DNA from: Streptomyces antioxidans
Lineage (GTDB): Bacteria; Actinomycetota; Actinomycetes; Streptomycetales; Streptomycetaceae
Length of the DNA: 64,000 nt
Reading direction: 5' to 3'
Assembly: GCF_000968685.2 (NCBI RefSeq)
Contig: NZ_LAKD02000004.1
Location: forward strand, 124,001-188,000
Shown here in pieces: positions 10,408 through 19,427 of this stretch; position 1 is the first letter of the stretch; every line of letters begins with the position of its first letter. The translations under genes and the position numbers were made by a program. Under the pieces are notes generated by a model. It made no database searches. It was not told where the DNA came from and saw nothing but the letters and a program-made list of their open reading frames with translations.

Positions 10408-12195
10408 CTAACCGACCTCTCGCCAGGCCCGCCACAGTCGCGCGTACCGACCGCCCTGAGCCACCAGCGCCTCATGGGTCCCCTGCTCCACGACGCGTCC
10501 GGCGTCCAGCACGGCGATCCGGTCGGCCGCCACCGCCTGGGTCAGCCGGTGCGCCACGAACAGCGTGGTGCGGCCCGAGCACGCGGCCAGCACGGCCCGC
10601 TCCAACTCGGCGGCGCCTTCGCTGCCGGCCTCCGCCGTCGACTCGTCCAGCACCACGACCGGCGACCGGCTCAGCACCAGCCGGGCCAGGGCGAGCTGGG
10701 CGACCTTGGTGACGTCCAGGCGCTCGCCCCCCTCCCCGACCGGGGTGTTCAGCCCGTGCGGCAGCGCCTCGACCCATCCCTCGGCGCCGACCGTGCGCAA
10801 CGCGCCCAGCAACTCGGCATCGGACGCCCCGGGCGCGGCGAGCCGCAGGTCTTCGGCGAGCGGGCCGGAGAACACATGGGTCTCCTGCGTCAGGATGCTC
10901 ACCAGGGCCCGCGCCCCGGCCTCGTCCAGACCGGCGAGGTCGGTCGGTCCGATACGCACCGTTCCGGACTGCGGGGTCCCGACGCCCGCGACCAGCGCGG
11001 CCAGGGTCGTCTTCCCCGCGCCCGTGGCGCCCACCAGCGCGAGCGAGCCTCCGGCCGGGATCGTGAGACCGACCTCCCGCAGGACCGGCTCCTCGGTGCC
11101 GGGGTAGCGATACGTCAGGCCCGCTACCGTCACCGGCAGGGGCGCGGCGCCCGCCGGGGCGACGGCCGGGTCGCCCACCAGCCGGTTCTCGGCGTCCTCG
11201 GCCAGCACTCCGACCAGCCGGGTCAGGCTCGCGCCCGACTTCTGCGCCTCGTCGAAGGTGAACATGATGAGGCCCAGCGGGGTGAACAGCCGATGGAACA
11301 GCAGTGGGGCGGCCGACACCTCGCCCAGACTGGCGGCGCCGGTCTCCAACAGGGCGTAGCCCACGAGGAGGATCAGGACCAGTCCGATGAACTCGGCGCG
11401 GTTCTCCCGGCCGACGAACCGGCCGAAGAACCGGAACACCTCGATACCAAGATCGCGCACCCGCCAGGACTCACGGGTGACCTTCTCCCGGAAGGTGTCC
11501 TCGAGGCGGTACGCCCGGACCGTGTCGATCCCGTTCAGGCCGCTGATCAGCGCCTGCGCCCGGTCGGCCTGGGCCGCCCGCTGCTTACGGTAGAGCGGGG
11601 CGGACCGGGGGAGGTACCAGCGCAGGGCCAGCGCATACGCGGGCAGCGCGGCGGCGCCCGCCAGCCCGAGCCGCCAGTCCAGCCCGAACATGCCGGCCGT
11701 GGCGATGGCGACCAGCACTCCCGCCGAGAACACCGTGGGGATGGCCGTGCGGATGCCCTTGGAGATGACGGCCACGTCATCGCCGACCCGGGACAGCACA
11801 TCTCCCCGACCGACCTGCTCGATCCGTGCGCTCGGCATCCCGAGCACCGCCCGGACGGCGCCTTCGCGTAGCCGCGCGAGCAGATCCGCGCCCAACCGCC
11901 CAATCAGATAGGTCGACACCGCGGTGGCGGCCGCTCCGAGCAGCGCGGCGGCCGCCATCAGGGCACCGATCACGACCAGCACCGACTGCGACTCGCCCTC
12001 AACCACCCCGTCGACCACCCGGCCGAGCAGCAGCACCGGCAGCACCTGGAGCGCCGCCCCGGCCACCGTGGTGAGGACGGTGGCGGCCGTCAGCCATGGC
12101 ACACCGCGGCAGTGTGCGGCGACCCAGCGGGTGGCCTCATGTCCGGTCGCGGTGCGCAGAGTTGCCGGGGGGACGCGCGTATCGGTGGCGCTCAC
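10408..12195 (-). CDS. cchG: ABC exporter, fused membrane and ATPase domains (siderophore efflux)
   Basis: 595 residues with an N-terminal type I exporter membrane domain (about residues 20-310) and a C-terminal ATPase. Walker A is GATGAGKTT and Walker B ends VVVLDES. The H-loop is FVAHRLT. The ABC signature is degenerate: GEGGERLDVTKVAQ stands where LSGGQ is normal, so this half may be weakly active or may pair with a partner half. It follows cchF by three bases and sits upstream of cchH, as in the coelichelin locus, which suggests siderophore or intermediate export. The start is GTG with AGGA very close to it, so the true start could differ slightly. Confidence 0.85.
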   Translation of the reverse strand: MSATDTRVPPATLRTATGHEATRWVAAHCRGVPWLTAATVLTTVAGAALQVLPVLLLGRVVDGVVEGESQSVLVVIGALMAAAALLGAAATAVSTYLIGRLGADLLARLREGAVRAVLGMPSARIEQVGRGDVLSRVGDDVAVISKGIRTAIPTVFSAGVLVAIATAGMFGLDWRLGLAGAAALPAYALALRWYLPRSAPLYRKQRAAQADRAQALISGLNGIDTVRAYRLEDTFREKVTRESWRVRDLGIEVFRFFGRFVGRENRAEFIGLVLILLVGYALLETGAASLGEVSAAPLLFHRLFTPLGLIMFTFDEAQKSGASLTRLVGVLAEDAENRLVGDPAVAPAGAAPLPVTVAGLTYRYPGTEEPVLREVGLTIPAGGSLALVGATGAGKTTLAALVAGVGTPQSGTVRIGPTDLAGLDEAGARALVSILTQETHVFSGPLAEDLRLAAPGASDAELLGALRTVGAEGWVEALPHGLNTPVGEGGERLDVTKVAQLALARLVLSRSPVVVLDESTAEAGSEGAAELERAVLAACSGRTTLFVAHRLTQAVAADRIAVLDAGRVVEQGTHEALVAQGGRYARLWRAWREVG

Positions 12196-12198
12196 GTC

Positions 12199-13248
12199 CT
12201 ACTCGGCCGACTTGACGAGCTCGTCGATGGCGTACGGCATCGACAGCAGCGTGCCCTGGGAGATGGCCGCGCCGACCGCTGGGCCCTCGCTGTCCGGCAG
12301 GTACGACACGTTCCCCTTCTTCACGGCGTCCAGGTTGGCGAAGAGCTTGAACTTCTTCAGCGCTTGGGTGTCCGCCTTGTCGTTGATGACGAAGACGTGG
12401 TCGACGTCGACCAGGTCGACGCGTTCGGGCGAGAGCTTGGTGTAGAACTTTCCACCCGCGATCTTGTCAATCTCGGTCCGGTAGGTGAAGCCGATGCCCG
12501 TCACCAGCCGTCCGCGCACATCGGTGGAGGTGAACGGCGCCACGGAGTTCTCGTACCAGGACAGCACCACGGCGGTCTGGTCGGCGAACTCCGGGTGCGC
12601 CTTCCCGGCCGCTGCCAGCTTGCCCTGGATGTCCGCCACCTTCTTCTCGCCCTCCTTCGCCTTGCCGAGTGCCTTGGCGATGTGCAGCGCGTTGTCCTGC
12701 CAGGGCGCGCTGAAGGGCTCCTTCTCCTTCTTGGTGCGGGCCACCGTCGGGGCGATCTTGGAGAGCTTGTCGTAGGCGGGCTTGTCGATCTCGGAGTAGA
12801 CCGCGACGATCAGATCCGGGCGCAGGGCGGCGATCTTCTCGTAGTTGGGGCCGGAGTCGCCGTTCTTCATGATGACCTCGGGCCTGGCGCCGCCCCACTT
12901 GTCCTTCACCCAGGGCCACTGGGTGTTGATGTCGGGGCTCCGGCCCGCCGGGTTCGGGTACTGATCGACCATGCCGACGGGCTTGATGCCGAACGCCAGG
13001 ATGGCCTGGTCGTCCGTGTAGCCGACGGAGACGACCCGCTGGGGGGCCTTGCTGATCGTCGTGGATCCGAACGCATGCTCCACGGTGACCGGGAACGAGC
13101 CGCCGGCGCCGCCCGAGGTGGTCTCACTCCCCTTGTCCTCCGAGCCGGAACCGCATCCCGCGAGAAGGCCGGCGGCGAGGGCCGCGGCGGACAGTATCGC
13201 CGCCAACCGCCGCCGGGGCCTTCTACGCGTCGTGTCGTGGAGGAGCAT
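12199..13248 (-). CDS. cchF: Ferri-siderophore-binding lipoprotein
   Basis: 349 residues. Start ATG at 13248 is chosen because AAGGGG lies eight bases upstream and an Arg-rich n-region follows, although the frame stays open further upstream. A hydrophobic segment ends in a lipobox LLAGC with the lipidated Cys at residue 32. The rest is a FepB/FecB-type periplasmic-binding fold (TroA-like), with the typical PQRVVSVGYTDDQAILAFG opening. It should bind the iron-loaded siderophore outside the membrane and pass it to CchC/CchD. An iron box precedes it, and it is followed three bases later by cchG. Confidence 0.92.
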   Translation of the reverse strand: MLLHDTTRRRPRRRLAAILSAAALAAGLLAGCGSGSEDKGSETTSGGAGGSFPVTVEHAFGSTTISKAPQRVVSVGYTDDQAILAFGIKPVGMVDQYPNPAGRSPDINTQWPWVKDKWGGARPEVIMKNGDSGPNYEKIAALRPDLIVAVYSEIDKPAYDKLSKIAPTVARTKKEKEPFSAPWQDNALHIAKALGKAKEGEKKVADIQGKLAAAGKAHPEFADQTAVVLSWYENSVAPFTSTDVRGRLVTGIGFTYRTEIDKIAGGKFYTKLSPERVDLVDVDHVFVINDKADTQALKKFKLFANLDAVKKGNVSYLPDSEGPAVGAAISQGTLLSMPYAIDELVKSAE

Positions 13249-13319
13249 CCGGGATCCCCTTGCTTTCGCGCTGTCCACTCGACCCTGTCTTAGGGCAGGC
13301 AAACCTTACCCTGAGCAGG

Positions 13320-13338
13320 TGAGGTTAGCCTAGCCTCA
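13320..13338 (-). promoter_or_regulatory. Iron-box-like site upstream of cchF
   Basis: TGAGGTTAGCCTAGCCTCA is a near-perfect palindrome that matches the actinobacterial iron-box pattern at 15 of 19 positions. It lies 70 bases before the cchF start, in the gap after cchE. Iron-dependent repression of cchF-cchG is inferred. Confidence 0.72.
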
Positions 13339-13359
13339 CTTGCATAACCTGAGCGGGAT

Positions 13360-14199
13360 CTAACCGAGTTGGACGTGAGCACGGCCGATCGGCACGATGA
13401 GCGGCCGGTCCCCCACCGGGTCGTCGATCACCATGGCACGCAACCCGAACGCCTCGTGCAGCAGCTCGGCGGTGATCACCTCCCGGGGGTGTCCCTGCGC
13501 CAGGATCGCGCCCTGTTTCATCACGATGAGGTTGTCGCTGTAGCGCGTGGCCAGATTGAGGTCGTGCAGCACCATGACCACGGTGCACCCCGACTCGTGC
13601 AGATCGTCCACCAGATCGAGCACATCGATCGCGTGCGCCAGGTCCAGATAGGTCGTCGGCTCGTCCAGCAGCAGCAGATCGGTGCCCTGAGCCAGCGTCA
13701 TCGAGATCCAGACGCGCTGACGCTGCCCGCCGGAGAGTGAGTCCACCGGACGGTCGGCCAGGTCGGACACCCCGGTCATGGCCAGCGCGCGCGCCACGAT
13801 GGCCGCATCGTCCGACGACCACTGGCGCAGCCAGCTCTGGTGCGGATGGCGGCCCCTGGCGACCAGGTCGGACACGGTAAGCCCCTCCGGGGCGACCGGC
13901 GACTGCGGCAGCAGACCGAGCTTCTTCGCCACGTCCCTGGTCCGGAGCCCCACGATGTCGTCACCGTCCAGCAGCACCGTTCCCCTGACCGGCCTGAGCA
14001 GCCGCGACAGGGTGCGCAACAGGGTCGACTTCCCGCAGCCGTTGGGGCCGATGATCGTGGTGACCACCCCCGGCGGGATTGCGACGTCGAGATCGTCGAT
14101 GACGGTCCGGGCGCCGTACCCGACCGCGATACCCCTGGCTGCCAGCCGTGAGGTGTCATCGACCGCGCACTCGGTCCCGGTGCTGGTCTGAGTGACCAC
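13360..14199 (-). CDS. cchE: Ferri-siderophore importer ATPase
   Basis: 279 residues from GTG at 14199, which has AAGGGGG four bases upstream; the frame is open far upstream but inside cchD and without a signal. It shows Walker A GPNGCGKST, signature LSGGQRQR, Walker B LLLLDEPTTYLD and H-loop VLHDLN, the pattern of FecE/FepC-type ATPases. It powers uptake through CchC/CchD. It lies 38 bases after cchD in the same transcript. Confidence 0.92.
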   Translation of the reverse strand: MVTQTSTGTECAVDDTSRLAARGIAVGYGARTVIDDLDVAIPPGVVTTIIGPNGCGKSTLLRTLSRLLRPVRGTVLLDGDDIVGLRTRDVAKKLGLLPQSPVAPEGLTVSDLVARGRHPHQSWLRQWSSDDAAIVARALAMTGVSDLADRPVDSLSGGQRQRVWISMTLAQGTDLLLLDEPTTYLDLAHAIDVLDLVDDLHESGCTVVMVLHDLNLATRYSDNLIVMKQGAILAQGHPREVITAELLHEAFGLRAMVIDDPVGDRPLIVPIGRAHVQLG

Positions 14200-14237
14200 A
14201 AGGCCCCCTTGTTCAGGCTCATCCGACTTCTTACCAG

Positions 14238-15299
14238 CTACCCGCGGTTCGCCCGCACCAGCAGATAGACGAGGAAGGGGCCGCCGACCGCGGCGGTGAC
14301 CACGCCGACCGGGAGGTCGACCGGCAGCGCCGTGCGCGCCACCAGGTCCGCGCCGATGAGCAGCAACGCGCCCACCACCCCCGAGGCGACCATCGGCGGC
14401 GTCGGGCACCTCGCCACGCGCATCGCCACCTGCGGCGCCACCAGCGCGACGAACGGCACCGGGCCGGCCGCGCTCACCGCCACCCCCGCCAGCAAAACCG
14501 CGCAGAGCAGCAGGACCGCCCGCACCATCGCGTACCGGACCCCCAGGCCCGCGGCGACATCGTCGCCGAGGTGCATCGGCTTGAACTGGAACGCGACACA
14601 TGTCACGACCGCCAGAAGGACGAGCGAGCACCACAGTGCCACCCGCACCTCCGCCCATGACCGGTTGTCCAGCGAGCCGATCAGCCATGCCTGGGCCCGG
14701 GCCACATCCCTGATGTCGGCCGAGGCCAGCAGCCACGTCGTGATCGCCTCCATCACGGCGCTCACCGAGATGCCGATCAGGATGAGCCGGAAGCCGTCCA
14801 GCCCGCGCCGCCACGCCAGGAAGTACACCAGCAGACCCGTACCGAGACCACCCGCGAGTGCCGCCGCGGACAGCCCCACGGCGTCGACGATCGCCGTGGC
14901 CGCCCCGCCCGACACCGTCACCAGGAACACCGCGACCGCCCCCGCACCCCCGGTGATCCCCAGGATGTCCGGGCTGGCCAGCGGATTGCGCGCGATGGAC
15001 TGTGTAATCGCCCCGGACACCCCCAGCGCGACGCCCACGACGAGCCCGGCCAGGGCGCGCGGCATCCGCAGGTCCATGATCACGAACTCGTCGACCCGCT
15101 CGCCCCGGCCGAAGATCGTGGCCGCCACCCGGGGCAGTGCGATGGGGAAGTCCCCCACGCCGATGGACAGGCAGAACACCAGGAAGGCCGCCGCCGCCAG
15201 CAGCAGCGTGACCAGCGCGACCCAGGGCCGCCAGACGAAGGACACACGGCCGAGCCGGACGCCCGGCGCCACTGATGGCTTCACCTCGGTTCCGTTCAT
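14238..15299 (-). CDS. cchD: Ferri-siderophore importer permease (FecCD family)
   Basis: 353 residues with about nine to ten hydrophobic helices and FecCD features: a MPRALAGLVVGVALGVSG segment, NPLASPDILG and the conserved GPVPFVALVAPQ stretch near the C-terminus. ATG at 15299 overlaps the cchC stop by four bases (ATGA), so translation is probably coupled. With CchC it should form the heterodimeric membrane channel for ferri-siderophore uptake. Confidence 0.92.
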   Translation of the reverse strand: MNGTEVKPSVAPGVRLGRVSFVWRPWVALVTLLLAAAAFLVFCLSIGVGDFPIALPRVAATIFGRGERVDEFVIMDLRMPRALAGLVVGVALGVSGAITQSIARNPLASPDILGITGGAGAVAVFLVTVSGGAATAIVDAVGLSAAALAGGLGTGLLVYFLAWRRGLDGFRLILIGISVSAVMEAITTWLLASADIRDVARAQAWLIGSLDNRSWAEVRVALWCSLVLLAVVTCVAFQFKPMHLGDDVAAGLGVRYAMVRAVLLLCAVLLAGVAVSAAGPVPFVALVAPQVAMRVARCPTPPMVASGVVGALLLIGADLVARTALPVDLPVGVVTAAVGGPFLVYLLVRANRG

Positions 15300-16354
15300 A
15301 CGCTCTTGAACTTTCCGCGCCACACCAGAACCGCGAAGAAGGGGGCGCCGAGGAAAGCGACGAGGACACCCGCGTCCAACTCGCCCGGCCGCACCACCAA
15401 GCGTCCCGCGACATCGCAGAGCAACAGGACGATGGCGCCGAGCAGACCCGCGTACGGCACCAGCCACCGGTAGTCCGGCCCGGTCAGATAGCGGGCCACA
15501 TGCGCCACCATGAGCCCGAGGAAGGCGATGGGGCCGCACGCCGCCGTCGCCGCTCCGGCCAGCAGGGTGACGGCGGCGATGCCGATGGTCCGGCTCAGGG
15601 CGATGTTCACCCCGAGCGCCCGCGCCACATCGTCACCCAGATTGAGCAGATTGAGCGCGGGCAGCGTGATCAGCGCCAGCACCAGCCCGATCCCGATGAA
15701 CGCGGACACCGGCCAGATGACGTCGAATCCGACGCCGGCCGGCGAGCCCGCGTTCCAGAACCGCAGCGCGTTCAGCGCCGCCTTGTCCGACAGCGAGACG
15801 GCCGTGGTCATCGCCGCGAGGAACACCGTGATCCCCTGCCCGGCCAGTGCGAGCGTCAACGGATTGCCCGCCCCCCGGCCGATGCTGGCCAGCCCGAACA
15901 CGACGACACCGGCGACCGCCGCCCCCAGGAAGGCGAACCAGACGTACTGGAACGGATCGGCGAACCCGAACACGGCGATCACCGTCACCACCGCGAACGA
16001 GGCACCGGCGTTCACGCCCAGCAGGCCCGTGTCGGCGATCGGGTTGCGCGTGTACCCCTGGATCAGCGCTCCGCCGACCCCCAGGGCGATGCCCGCCACG
16101 ATCGCGAGCACCGTCCGGGGCATCCGCACGGTCCGCACGATGAGCCTGATCTCGGTGAGCCGCTGGTCGGCGTCCGGACCCCCGAACAGCCCGTGCCACA
16201 CCTCGGCGGGGCTCAACGCCCGCGCGCCGACAGCCAGCGACACCGCCCCCGTGATCACAAGGATCACCACAAGCGTGCCCAAACCCACAATTCGCCTGTG
16301 ACGGACCTGCGTTGGCCCCCTGGGCGCGGTGCGCTCGACTTCGATCGTGCCCAT
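15296..16354 (-). CDS. cchC: Ferri-siderophore importer permease (FecCD family)
   Basis: 352 residues, polytopic, FecCD family: MPRTVLAIVAGIALGVGGALIQ, NPIADTGLLGVNAG and GPIAFLGLMVAHVARYL. It is the paralogous partner of CchD and overlaps it by four bases. It starts 70 bases after the cchB stop. Its position between cchB and cchD matches the coelichelin locus. Confidence 0.92.
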   Translation of the reverse strand: MGTIEVERTAPRGPTQVRHRRIVGLGTLVVILVITGAVSLAVGARALSPAEVWHGLFGGPDADQRLTEIRLIVRTVRMPRTVLAIVAGIALGVGGALIQGYTRNPIADTGLLGVNAGASFAVVTVIAVFGFADPFQYVWFAFLGAAVAGVVVFGLASIGRGAGNPLTLALAGQGITVFLAAMTTAVSLSDKAALNALRFWNAGSPAGVGFDVIWPVSAFIGIGLVLALITLPALNLLNLGDDVARALGVNIALSRTIGIAAVTLLAGAATAACGPIAFLGLMVAHVARYLTGPDYRWLVPYAGLLGAIVLLLCDVAGRLVVRPGELDAGVLVAFLGAPFFAVLVWRGKFKSV

Positions 16355-16423
16355 GTCGACGTACGTTATCCCTTTGCTTCCAGGCGGGGGCGCGGCGGTG
16401 TGCGGCTGAACCGGGTGGGCGGA

Positions 16424-17779
16424 TCAGCGGGCGGTGCTGCCGGTTCCGTCGGCGACCGTCCGAGCCTTGCCGGAAGCGGACGCGAGGCCCCGGCCGAGGA
16501 GCGAGTCCAGGATCTCGCCGACCCTGATGGCGGTGTTGGACAGCAGGGACGATGTGATGCCGTGTGTGTGCTCCGTGCCGCCTTGCAGATAGATGCCGCA
16601 GCGCAGATCGGCATCGGTCGCGATGCGGTAGTCACGCTCGACGCGGACGCGGCCGTCCTCGTCGCGGAGGCAGCGGTCCGCGACCTCACCGAGCACGCCG
16701 ACGGGGTCGGCGGGGCTGTAGCCGGTGGCGAAGACCACGACATCCGCGTCCAGGAGGGTCTCCTCACCGGTGACGAGGGACGAGACGGCAGCCCGGACCT
16801 TGTCGGGGGTCTCCTTGACGTCCACGAGCCGGGACACGTTGAGGAAGCGCAGGCGCTCGGTACCGAGGACCTTCTCCTGGTACATCTGCCGGTACAGGTC
16901 GTCGATCAGGTCGATGTCCACCACGGAGTAGTTGGTGTTGCCGTGGTAGTCCATCAGCCGGCGCTTGACGTTCTCCGGTGCGGTGAAGAACTCGTCGACG
17001 GCCCCGGGGTCGAAGATCCGGTTGGCGAAGCTGCTGTCGTCGGCGGGGCTGTAGCCGTAGCGGGAGAAGACCGCGCAGACCTCGGCCCGGGGAAAGCGGC
17101 GGTGCAGGTAGGCGACGTTCTCCGCGGCGCTCTGCCCGGCTCCCACGACGATGAACCTGGAGGGCGACGTGCCCTCCAACTCATCGACCTTCACCATCAG
17201 TTCGGAGTTGTGCCAGACGCGGTCGCCGCGCTCCACACCCTCCGGCAGCAGGGGACGCAGACCGGTGCCGATGACGAGGTTGCGCGCTCGGTGGACGGCG
17301 AGCCCCTCCCCCGAGCGAACCGTCACGTCCAGATGCTCCACGGCGCCGTCGCGCAGGACGGGCGTCACGCCGACGACCTCATGACCGTAGGAGACCATGT
17401 CGTCGACCTTGCCGGCGGCCCACTCGAAGTAGTCGTGGAACTCCACCCGCAGCGGGAAGAGGTTCTTGTGATTGATGAAGTCGATCAGCCGTCCCCTGCT
17501 CTGGAGGTAGCACAGGAAGCTGTACTCGCTGGCGGGGTTCCGGAGCGTCACCAGGTCCTTGAGGAAGGACACCTGCATGGTCGCGTCGTCGATGAGCATG
17601 CCTCGGTGCCAGCCGAAGCGCGGCTGTTGCTCGAAGAAGTGGGCGGTGACCGCCTCCTCCCTCCCGACGCCTTCGTTGTGCTCGCTGAGTGCGATCGCCA
17701 TGGCCACGTTGGACGGCCCGAAGCCGATGCCAATGAGGTCGTGGATCAAAGGGGCGTCGCCAGGACGAGCCTGTGCCAT
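16424..17779 (-). CDS. cchB: L-ornithine N5-monooxygenase
   Basis: 451 residues from ATG at 17779, with GGGAG close upstream; the longer frame lacks a signal. Family features are an FAD site at GIGFGPSNVAMAIAL (residues 16-30), an NADPH site VVGAGQSAAEN and the C-terminal ATGYSPADP motif of SidA/PvdA/CchB flavoenzymes. The substrate-side stretch with KDLVTLRNPASEYSFL is also typical. It should hydroxylate the ornithine side-chain amine, giving hydroxyornithine for A3 and the precursor of the formylated residue for A1. It is divergent from cchA across two iron boxes. Confidence 0.95.
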   Translation of the reverse strand: MAQARPGDAPLIHDLIGIGFGPSNVAMAIALSEHNEGVGREEAVTAHFFEQQPRFGWHRGMLIDDATMQVSFLKDLVTLRNPASEYSFLCYLQSRGRLIDFINHKNLFPLRVEFHDYFEWAAGKVDDMVSYGHEVVGVTPVLRDGAVEHLDVTVRSGEGLAVHRARNLVIGTGLRPLLPEGVERGDRVWHNSELMVKVDELEGTSPSRFIVVGAGQSAAENVAYLHRRFPRAEVCAVFSRYGYSPADDSSFANRIFDPGAVDEFFTAPENVKRRLMDYHGNTNYSVVDIDLIDDLYRQMYQEKVLGTERLRFLNVSRLVDVKETPDKVRAAVSSLVTGEETLLDADVVVFATGYSPADPVGVLGEVADRCLRDEDGRVRVERDYRIATDADLRCGIYLQGGTEHTHGITSSLLSNTAIRVGEILDSLLGRGLASASGKARTVADGTGSTAR

Positions 17780-17884
17780 GTCACTCCCATCGTGCGGCGG
17801 CGGCCGCCATGCGGGACGGCCGACCCGGGGTCGAGCATCAGGAAGTACGGAAGTCGGGCACGCCGAAGAGCCACGACCCAAAAC

Positions 17885-17903
17885 TTAGGTAAGGCTAAGC
17901 TCA
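17885..17903. promoter_or_regulatory. Iron-box-like site, cchB side of the divergent promoter
   Basis: TTAGGTAAGGCTAAGCTCA matches the iron-box pattern at 16 of 19 positions, the best match in the window. It lies about 105 bases before the cchB start in the gap between cchB and cchA. Confidence 0.75.
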
Positions 17904-18000
17904 TGCCATCCGGCTGTCCAGAGTCAAACCGACGGCCGGAGGGCAAACAGCCGGACGCACACGGCCGCCAAAGGCTGTCCACGGACACTCCGTTGACCAC

Positions 18001-18019
18001 TTAGGTAAGCCTTGCTTTA
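18001..18019. promoter_or_regulatory. Iron-box-like site, cchA side of the divergent promoter
   Basis: TTAGGTAAGCCTTGCTTTA keeps the left half of the iron box (TTAGGTAAG) and a weaker right half, 13 of 19 positions. It lies 38 bases before the cchA ATG, where it would overlap a promoter. Confidence 0.6.
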
Positions 18020-18056
18020 CTAGCCACGACCATTCTCTGCGCTGAGGAGGAACTCC

Positions 18057-19004
18057 ATGCGGGTCGTCATGTTCGGTTACCAGACCTGGGGGCACCGCAC
18101 CCTGCAAGCCCTCCTGGACTCCGAACACGACGTGGTACTCGTCGTGACCCACCCCAAGAGCGATCACGCGTACGAGAAGATCTGGAGCGACTCGGTCGCC
18201 GACCTCGCCGAGGAGCACGGCGTCCCGGTGCTACTCCGCAACCGCCCCGACGACGACGAACTGTTCGAGCGCCTCAAGGAGGCCGATCCGGACATCATCG
18301 TGGCCAACAACTGGCGGACCTGGATCCCGCCGCGCATCTTCGGCCTCCCGCGCCACGGCACGCTGAACGTCCATGACGCGCTGCTGCCGAAGTACGCCGG
18401 CTTCTCCCCGCTGATCTGGGCACTGATCAACGGCGAGCCCGAAGTGGGCGTCACCGCGCACATGATGAACGATCAACTCGACGCCGGCGACATCGTGCGT
18501 CAGGAGGCGGTTCCGGTCGGGCCCACGGACACCGCCACCGATCTCTTCCACAAAACCGTCGACCTCATCGCCCCGGTCACCCTCGGCGCGCTCGGCCTCA
18601 TCGCCGCCGGGCAGACGGAGTTCACCAAGCAGGACCGGTCCCGGGCCAGCTTCTTCCACAAGCGGTCCATCGAGGACAGTCGCATCGACTGGACCTGGCC
18701 CGCGGAGGACCTTCAGCGCCTGGTCCGCGCCCAGTCCGAGCCGTACCCCAGCGCCTTCACCTTCCACAAGGGCAAGCGTCTCGAGATCCTGGCCGCCGTG
18801 GTGTCCCAGGGCCGGTACGGCGGCACTCCCGGACGCATCTTCTACCGCGAGGGCGACGGCGTGGCCATCGTCGCCGGAGCCGACGCGCGCAACGGCCGCA
18901 ACCACGGTCTGGCCATCACACGCGTACGGACCGAGGACGGCCGGGAGTGGGCCGCGACGGAGTACTTCACCTCGATGGGCGGCTACTTGACCAGCCACCC
19001 GTGA
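18057..19004 (+). CDS. cchA: Hydroxyornithine formyltransferase (methionyl-tRNA formyltransferase-like)
   Basis: 315 residues; GAGGAGG lies ahead of the ATG. The N-terminal half is a formyltransferase fold with the catalytic stretch LNVHDALLPKYAGFSPLIWA (Asn, His) and downstream DAGDIV, as in Fmt and ArnA-type enzymes that use N10-formyl-tetrahydrofolate. The C-terminal part is Fmt_C-like. It should formylate N5-hydroxyornithine to give the A1 substrate of CchH. It is divergent from cchB under shared iron boxes and ends the siderophore region. Confidence 0.93.
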   Translation: MRVVMFGYQTWGHRTLQALLDSEHDVVLVVTHPKSDHAYEKIWSDSVADLAEEHGVPVLLRNRPDDDELFERLKEADPDIIVANNWRTWIPPRIFGLPRHGTLNVHDALLPKYAGFSPLIWALINGEPEVGVTAHMMNDQLDAGDIVRQEAVPVGPTDTATDLFHKTVDLIAPVTLGALGLIAAGQTEFTKQDRSRASFFHKRSIEDSRIDWTWPAEDLQRLVRAQSEPYPSAFTFHKGKRLEILAAVVSQGRYGGTPGRIFYREGDGVAIVAGADARNGRNHGLAITRVRTEDGREWAATEYFTSMGGYLTSHP

Positions 19005-19022
19005 CACGCCGTCCCCGGCGTG
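19005..19022 (+). terminator. Hairpin directly after cchA
   Basis: A perfect 7-bp stem CACGCCG/CGGCGTG with a TCCC loop begins one base after the TGA. No T-run follows, which is common for Streptomyces terminators. Confidence 0.55.
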
Positions 19023-19100
19023 ACCGGCACCCGCGTCATCGTGCGCCGCGAGCGGCCCCACCCCGAGGTCCGGATCTCCCTGTTCGACCAGGACGGGGCC
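19023..19100 (+). mobile_element. IS1380-type transposase remnant
   Basis: About 26 codons in one frame read TRVIVRRERPHP followed by a SLFDQDG-like stretch. This resembles the conserved RVIVRRERPHPGAQL segment of IS1380-family transposases as remembered. No start, no further transposase blocks and no terminal repeats are seen, so it is a fragment. It sits between the siderophore genes and the peptide/oxygenase pair, marking an old insertion or rearrangement point. Confidence 0.5.
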
Positions 19101-19427
19101 GCGCCACGCGTCGCTAATACCGCGCGCTGGTTTCGGTCGGCCCGCGGGCAGACGGGCACATATGTCGCAGCGGCCGCCATATGGAATGCTGGCGATTCTC
19201 CGCAAAGCCGCTTATTCGCGATTTCATTAGCCTTTTATTTTCAGTGGTCCATCCAATGATATCTGGTCTATCGCGCATCTCGAATGGCGTGTTCCATGAC
19301 GTCGCCACACCTTCGCGCCGGGTAACGGAATGGCAAAATGGAGCGGGGTCCATTGATCGACGGAAGGCTCTGACCTACGGTTAATCCGATCGTTCTTCGA
19401 CCGAACCATTAGAGGGAGTTGATACCA
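19101..19427. other. AT-rich non-coding gap before the peptide gene
   Basis: This gap is visibly poorer in GC than its neighbours, with TTTTATTTT around 19235 and several AT runs. I see no convincing gene. It probably carries the promoter of the peptide/oxygenase pair. The low GC, next to a transposase fragment, hints at transferred DNA. Confidence 0.5.

Noticed and set aside
5592..10712. 1,706-codon plus-strand open frame
   Set aside because: Also antisense to cchH and the end of cchG; a GC-bias artefact, not a gene.
19181..19384. 67-codon frame in the AT-rich gap
   Set aside because: No ribosome site, no protein-like pattern, and it overlaps the likely promoter of the peptide gene.
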